In this document: positions 59,866-64,000 of the stretch, in pieces
How the letters are laid out: the number at the start of each line of letters is the position of its first letter
Position numbering within the stretch: position 1 is the first letter of the stretch
Source: HGM13006 sp900757695
GTDB lineage: Bacteria; Bacillota; Clostridia; Oscillospirales; Oscillospiraceae
Direction: 5' to 3'
Assembly (NCBI GenBank): GCA_959607825.1
Contig: CAUHNW010000001.1
Span: forward strand, 62,001 to 126,000
DNA: 64,000 bases
Program-made: the position numbers and the translations under genes
Notes under the pieces: generated by a model
Told to the model about the DNA's origin: nothing
What the model saw: the letters and a program-made list of their open reading frames with translations, nothing else
The model's database searches: none

Positions 59866-61353
59866 ATGTATCCATCCATCTCACAGATAAAAGACCTCAG
59901 CGCAACCGGGAAATACCGCCGGATCCCCGTTTCTATGGAGCTGTTTTCCGACCGCTTTACCCCCATCGAGGTCATGCGGACACTCCGGGCCGCTTCCCGG
60001 CACTGCTATCTGCTGGAAAGCGCCGAAAGCAGAGAGACCTGGGGCCGATACTCTTTTCTGGGTTACGCCCCCACCCTGGAGCTCACCTGCCGTGCAGGCC
60101 AGCTTCGGATCCTTCGTGATCCGGAGGGGGAGCATCCCGATGTCACCACCATGACCGTAGAACACCCCGGGCAGGTCATACGGGACATTCTGGCGGAATA
60201 CAGAAGTCCAAAGCTGGAAGGGCTTCCTCCTTTCACCGGTGGCTTTGTGGGCTATTTCTCCTATGACTACATCCAGTACGCAGAGCCAAGTCTGAAGCGT
60301 CCGCCCAACGAAAGCAGCGATTTCCGTGATGTGGATCTGATGCTCTTTGACCGGGTAATCGTATTTGACAATTACCGCCAAAAGCTGATCCTCATCGCAG
60401 GGGTGGACGCCGCCGATCCGGAAGCCTCCTACCTCGCCGCCCAGCAGTCCCTTCAGGACATGGCCGCACTGCTGACCTCTGGCGCAAAGGCGGTATTCCG
60501 TCCCCTGCATCTTACCTCTCCTCTGGAGCTTTGCTTTTCCAAAGAGCGCTTTATGAACATGGTGGAACAGGCCCGGCACTACATCAAGGAAGGCGATATT
60601 TTTCAGGTGGTTCTCTCCAACCCCATGGAGGCGCAGGCTGAGGGCAGTCTCTTCGATGTATACCGGGTGCTCCGCACCACCAACCCCTCCCCCTATATGT
60701 TCTACTTTTCCAGTGACGACATCGAAGTATCCGGCGCATCGCCCGAAACACTGGCAAAACTCCAGGACGGGGCCCTGTATACCTTCCCGCTGGCCGGAAC
60801 CCGCCCCCGAGGCAAGACGAGCGCCGAAGACCGGCAGCTGGAGCAGGAGCTTCTCCGGGATGAAAAAGAGCGTGCCGAGCACAACATGCTGGTGGATCTT
60901 GGCCGGAATGATCTGGGCAAAATCAGTCAGCTTGGAACGGTACAGGTGGAAATGTATATGTCCATCGAGCGCTATTCCCATGTGATGCACATCGGCTCCA
61001 CGGTCTCCGGTCGGATCCGCCCCGACAAAGACGCCGTGGATGCGGTAGATGCCATTCTCCCTGCCGGCACCCTGTCCGGTGCGCCAAAGCTCCGGGCATG
61101 CCAAATCATCGAGGAGCTGGAGGGCCGGCCCCGGGGCATTTACGGCGGGGCCATCGGCTATCTGGATTTCACCGGCAATCTGGACGTGTGCATTTCCATC
61201 CGGCTGGCCTATAAGAAAAACGGAAAGATCTGTGTGCAGTCCGGGGCAGGGATCGTCTACGACAGCGTACCGGAAACGGAGTATCAGGAATGCCGAAACA
61301 AGGCGCAGGCTGTGGTCAGCGCCATTGCGGCGGCAGAAGGAGGCATCCAATGA
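59866..61353 (+). CDS. trpE: Anthranilate synthase component I
   Basis: This 495-residue protein combines chorismate with ammonia from TrpG to make anthranilate. The tryptophan-binding LLES motif (CYLLESAES near residue 47) is intact, so feedback inhibition is expected. The C-terminal chorismate-binding domain has GDIFQVVLSN near 243, SPSPETLAKL-type ASPETLAKL, PLAGTRPRG near 310 and the GAPKLRACQIIEELE segment. The ATG at 59866 has AAAGGAGG 8 bases upstream, just past the T-box terminator; the longer frame would start inside the leader. Confidence 0.96.
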   Translation: MYPSISQIKDLSATGKYRRIPVSMELFSDRFTPIEVMRTLRAASRHCYLLESAESRETWGRYSFLGYAPTLELTCRAGQLRILRDPEGEHPDVTTMTVEHPGQVIRDILAEYRSPKLEGLPPFTGGFVGYFSYDYIQYAEPSLKRPPNESSDFRDVDLMLFDRVIVFDNYRQKLILIAGVDAADPEASYLAAQQSLQDMAALLTSGAKAVFRPLHLTSPLELCFSKERFMNMVEQARHYIKEGDIFQVVLSNPMEAQAEGSLFDVYRVLRTTNPSPYMFYFSSDDIEVSGASPETLAKLQDGALYTFPLAGTRPRGKTSAEDRQLEQELLRDEKERAEHNMLVDLGRNDLGKISQLGTVQVEMYMSIERYSHVMHIGSTVSGRIRPDKDAVDAVDAILPAGTLSGAPKLRACQIIEELEGRPRGIYGGAIGYLDFTGNLDVCISIRLAYKKNGKICVQSGAGIVYDSVPETEYQECRNKAQAVVSAIAAAEGGIQ

Positions 61354-61925
61354 TTCTTCTCATCGACAATTACGACAGCTTTGTCTACAATCTCTATCAG
61401 CTCATCGGCACCTATCGCCCGGACATCACCGTTGTGCGGAACCGGGAGATCACCCTGCCGGAGATTCAGGCCATGGACCCGGAGGCTGTGTTCCTATCTC
61501 CCGGCCCCGGACGCCCGGAGGATTCCGGCATCTGCCTTCCGGTAATTGCATCGCTGGATAAGCCCATTTTCGGTGTCTGCCTTGGCCATCAGGCCATCTG
61601 CCAGACCTTCGGCGGAACCGTCACCTATGCAAAGGAGCTGATGCACGGAAAGCCCTCCACCATCCTGCCGGATCCCGCCTCCCGGCTGTTTACGGGGATG
61701 GAGCCCTTTCAGGCAGCCCGGTATCACTCCCTTGCTGCCCCGGAGGATCAGCTGCCCGCATGCCTGCGGGTCGCAGCCCGCACCGCCGATGGGGAGGTCA
61801 TGGCAGTCGAACATCGGGAAAAGCCCATCTTCGGCGTACAGTTTCATCCGGAATCCATTCTGACCCCCAAAGGCGGCCAGATCATTGAACACTTTTTTAC
61901 CCTGATTGGAGGAACATCAAAATGA
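61350..61925 (+). CDS. trpG: Anthranilate synthase component II (glutamine amidotransferase)
   Basis: This 191-residue class I amidotransferase supplies ammonia to TrpE. It has NYDSFVYNLYQ at the start, LSPGPGRPEDSG near 50, the catalytic Cys in FGVCLGHQAICQ near 78 and the His-Glu pair in VQFHPESI near 170. Its ATG overlaps the trpE stop (ATGA). In some species the same subunit also serves folate synthesis; no pab genes are here. Confidence 0.95.
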   Translation: MILLIDNYDSFVYNLYQLIGTYRPDITVVRNREITLPEIQAMDPEAVFLSPGPGRPEDSGICLPVIASLDKPIFGVCLGHQAICQTFGGTVTYAKELMHGKPSTILPDPASRLFTGMEPFQAARYHSLAAPEDQLPACLRVAARTADGEVMAVEHREKPIFGVQFHPESILTPKGGQIIEHFFTLIGGTSK

Positions 61926-62932
61926 TGAAAGAAGCAATTGCAAAGCTCATGAACAAGCAGGATCTCACCTATGAAGAAGCACGTCAGGTGATGGATGAGA
62001 TCATGGATGGGAAGGTCAGCGCTACTCTGATTTCCTCTTATCTCACCGCCCTGTCCATGAAGGGGGAGACCATTGACGAGATCAGCGGCTCCGCCTATGC
62101 CATGCGGGCCCATGCCACCAAGGCACCCCACGATATGGACGTATTGGAGATCGTCGGCACCGGCGGCGATGGTGCGAACACCTTTAACATTTCCTCCACC
62201 TCTGCCATGGTCATCGCTGCGGGCGGTGTCCCGGTCGCCAAGCACGGAAACCGTGCAGCCTCCTCCAAGTCCGGTGCTGCGGACGTACTGGAGGCGCTGG
62301 GCGTCAACATCTCCCTGCCCCCGGAAAAATGCCGGGCACTGCTGGAGCAGGTGGGCATCTGCTTTCTGTTTGCCCAGACCTATCACACCGCCATGAAGTA
62401 TGTGGGCCCCGTTCGTAAGGAGCTGGGGATCCGCACCGTATTCAACATTCTCGGCCCCATCACCAACCCCGCCGCCCCCACCATGGGCGTTATGGGTGTC
62501 TATGACCAGAGTCTGCTGGAGCCATATGCCGCAGTGATGCAGAACCTTGGCATTCGCCGGGGGCTGGTAGTCTATGGAACAGACCGTCTGGATGAGATCT
62601 CTGCCAGCGCTCCCACGGCTGTCTGCGAGATCCGAGACGGCAAAACCAACCTCTATGAGATCACCCCGGAGCAGTTCGGCTACACCCGCTGCCAGAAGTC
62701 TGATCTACTGGGCGGCACCCCGGAAGAAAATGCCCAGATCACGAGGAACATTCTCTCCGGTCAGGACAAGGGCCCCAAGCGTCAGGCCGTATGCCTCAAC
62801 GCCGGTGCCGCTCTGTATGCGGCAGGCAGCGCCGAAACCATGGAGGCAGGCGTCCGGCTTGCGGAATACCTCATTGACAGCGGAAAGGCCATGGAGAAGC
62901 TCCAGCAGTTTGTGGAGGCCAGCAATCAATGA
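61922..62932 (+). CDS. trpD: Anthranilate phosphoribosyltransferase
   Basis: This 336-residue enzyme attaches phosphoribose to anthranilate. Motifs are the PRPP loop VGTGGDGANTFNISS near 78, KHGNRAASSKSGAADVLEALG near 105 and FLFAQTYHTAMKYVGPVRKELGIRTVFNILGP near 145-175. Its ATG overlaps the trpG stop (ATGATGA region), and its end overlaps trpC by four bases. Confidence 0.97.
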   Translation: MMKEAIAKLMNKQDLTYEEARQVMDEIMDGKVSATLISSYLTALSMKGETIDEISGSAYAMRAHATKAPHDMDVLEIVGTGGDGANTFNISSTSAMVIAAGGVPVAKHGNRAASSKSGAADVLEALGVNISLPPEKCRALLEQVGICFLFAQTYHTAMKYVGPVRKELGIRTVFNILGPITNPAAPTMGVMGVYDQSLLEPYAAVMQNLGIRRGLVVYGTDRLDEISASAPTAVCEIRDGKTNLYEITPEQFGYTRCQKSDLLGGTPEENAQITRNILSGQDKGPKRQAVCLNAGAALYAAGSAETMEAGVRLAEYLIDSGKAMEKLQQFVEASNQ

Positions 62933-63729
62933 ACATTTTAGCCGAAATCGCCCAGCGCACCCGTCAGCGGGTGGCGGATGAAAAGAAAACGCTTCCCCTG
63001 TCCAAGCTCCGGCAGCAGGCTGAGGCAATGGCCGCCGCTGCCCCCAAGGACTTCCCCTTTACGGCGGCACTGGCCGCACCCGGCATGAGCTTTATCTGTG
63101 AGGTCAAAAAGGCTTCCCCCTCCAAGGGGCTCATCGCCCCGGATTTTCCCTACCGCTCCATCGCTGAAGACTATCAGGCTGCCGGAGCCTCGGCCATCTC
63201 CTGTCTCACGGAGCCCTTCTGGTTTCAGGGCAGTGACAGCTACCTCCGGGAGATTGCACAGCATGTCTCCATTCCGGTGCTGCGGAAGGACTTTGCGGTG
63301 GATGACTACATGATCTATGGTGCAAAGGCCCTCGGTGCCTCCGCAGTCCTGCTGATCTGCTCCATATTGGAGGATGCCCAGCTGCGGGACTATCTGGCCC
63401 TCGCCCATGCTCTGGGGCTCTCGGCGCTGGTGGAGGCCCACGATGAAAATGAGGTTCAGCGTGCACTGACCGCAGGCGCCAAGATCATCGGCGTCAATAA
63501 CCGGGATCTCAAGACCTTTACCGTAGATCTCGGCAATTCTCTGCGGCTTCGGCAGCTGGTTCCCCCGGAGGTTCTATTCGTATCGGAAAGCGGCATCCGC
63601 ACCCACGCGGATATTCAAAAGCTCTATGACAACGGCACCAACGCAGTGCTCATTGGAGAAACGCTTATGCGTGCACCCAATAAAAAGGAAATGCTGGATA
63701 CCCTGAGAGGAGGCCCCTGTTATGAGTAA
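62929..63729 (+). CDS. trpC: Indole-3-glycerol phosphate synthase
   Basis: This 266-residue TIM barrel closes the indole ring. It has FICEVKKASPSKGLI near 57 (catalytic Lys), SCLTEPFWFQGS, VLRKDFAVDDYMIY near 117, AHDENE near 167 and GVNNRDLKTFTVDL near 185, with SESGIRTHADI near 222. The ATG overlaps the trpD stop (ATGA). It overlaps trpF by 8 bases. Confidence 0.97.
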   Translation: MNILAEIAQRTRQRVADEKKTLPLSKLRQQAEAMAAAAPKDFPFTAALAAPGMSFICEVKKASPSKGLIAPDFPYRSIAEDYQAAGASAISCLTEPFWFQGSDSYLREIAQHVSIPVLRKDFAVDDYMIYGAKALGASAVLLICSILEDAQLRDYLALAHALGLSALVEAHDENEVQRALTAGAKIIGVNNRDLKTFTVDLGNSLRLRQLVPPEVLFVSESGIRTHADIQKLYDNGTNAVLIGETLMRAPNKKEMLDTLRGGPCYE

Positions 63730-64000
63730 GATCAAGATCTGCGGACTCAGCCGTCCCTGTGACATCGACTATGTAAACGAGGCAAAGCCGGATTTCTGCG
63801 GCTTTATTATCGGCGTCCCCAAGAGTCGGCGTAACGTAACCCCGGATACCGTCCGATCTCTGACCGCAGGGCTCTCACCGGACATCGCTCCGGTGGGCGT
63901 CTTTGTGAATGCCCCCATGGAAGAAATCGCCGCACTGACCAGCGATGGTACGCTTTCCTATGTGCAGCTCCACGGGCAGGAGGACGAGCGCTACCTTGCC
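63722..64000 (+). CDS. trpF: Phosphoribosylanthranilate isomerase (5' part, cut by window end)
   Basis: The first 93 codons are present: KICGLSRPCDI at the start (catalytic Cys), DFCGFIIGVPKSRRNVTP near 25-42, VGVFVNAPMEEI near 58 and YVQLHGQEDE near 81. It isomerises phosphoribosyl anthranilate. It starts inside trpC (8-base overlap). The usual SPR phosphate-site wording reads KSRRNV here. The gene, and perhaps more of the operon, continues beyond the window. Confidence 0.9.
   Translation, partial: MSKIKICGLSRPCDIDYVNEAKPDFCGFIIGVPKSRRNVTPDTVRSLTAGLSPDIAPVGVFVNAPMEEIAALTSDGTLSYVQLHGQEDERYLA

Noticed and set aside
1..64000. CRISPR array, prophage, insertion sequence or replication origin
   Set aside because: No spaced direct repeats, transposase, integrase, phage structural gene or DnaA-box cluster was found while reading through.

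Overview
The window looks like chromosome from a GC-rich (roughly mid-50s % GC by eye) anaerobic Firmicute of the class Clostridia, most likely an Oscillospirales/Oscillospiraceae-type gut bacterium. The reasons are a PolC-type replicase, strong Shine-Dalgarno sites, T-box leaders, an [FeFe] hydrogenase, DegV and ANTAR regulators and a DivIVA-like protein. The genus assignment is inference. No phage, transposon or CRISPR array was seen, and codon use looks uniform by eye.

Layout. (1) 1-12 kb, minus strand: the start of hisG, hisZ, then the conserved block pyrH-frr-uppS-cdsA-dxr-rseP-ispG-polC, linking UMP synthesis, ribosome recycling, isoprenoid/cell-wall lipid synthesis, intramembrane proteolysis and replication. 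(2) 12-21 kb: glnS, a membrane sulfatase-fold protein, a minus-strand group (DivIVA-like, orphan fumarase beta, degV, yihY), a NUDIX hydrolase, tRNA-Leu(UAG) and an orphan lipoprotein binding protein. (3) 21-34 kb: an Old-Yellow-Enzyme-type reductase divergent from that binding protein, with two matching palindromes between them; a heterodimeric ABC exporter; a PucR-type regulator; comEC-holA-rnmV. (4) 33-40 kb: an ABC importer of the TrpXYZ type, exoA and topB. (5) 40-52 kb: two ECF sigma-factor genes, each overlapping a gene for a single-pass membrane protein with an unusual outer domain (phosphodiester glycosidase in one, serpin in the other). Between them lie an [FeFe] hydrogenase with a GltD-like flavoprotein and a moxR-DUF58-transglutaminase operon. 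(6) 52-57 kb: an ANTAR regulator with glnA, purF and a ClC channel. (7) 57-64 kb: a tryptophan regulon split into divergent trpBA and trpEGDCF operons, each behind its own Trp-specific T-box leader; trpF runs off the end.

The most unusual items are the pair of related ECF sigma / membrane-sensor modules with glycosidase and serpin domains, the paired LysR-type operators between the orphan binding protein and the flavin reductase, the terminator hairpin in the glnA leader next to an ANTAR gene, and the divergent double T-box trp locus. Starts were chosen from Shine-Dalgarno spacing, so several genes begin inside a longer open frame and some use GTG or TTG.
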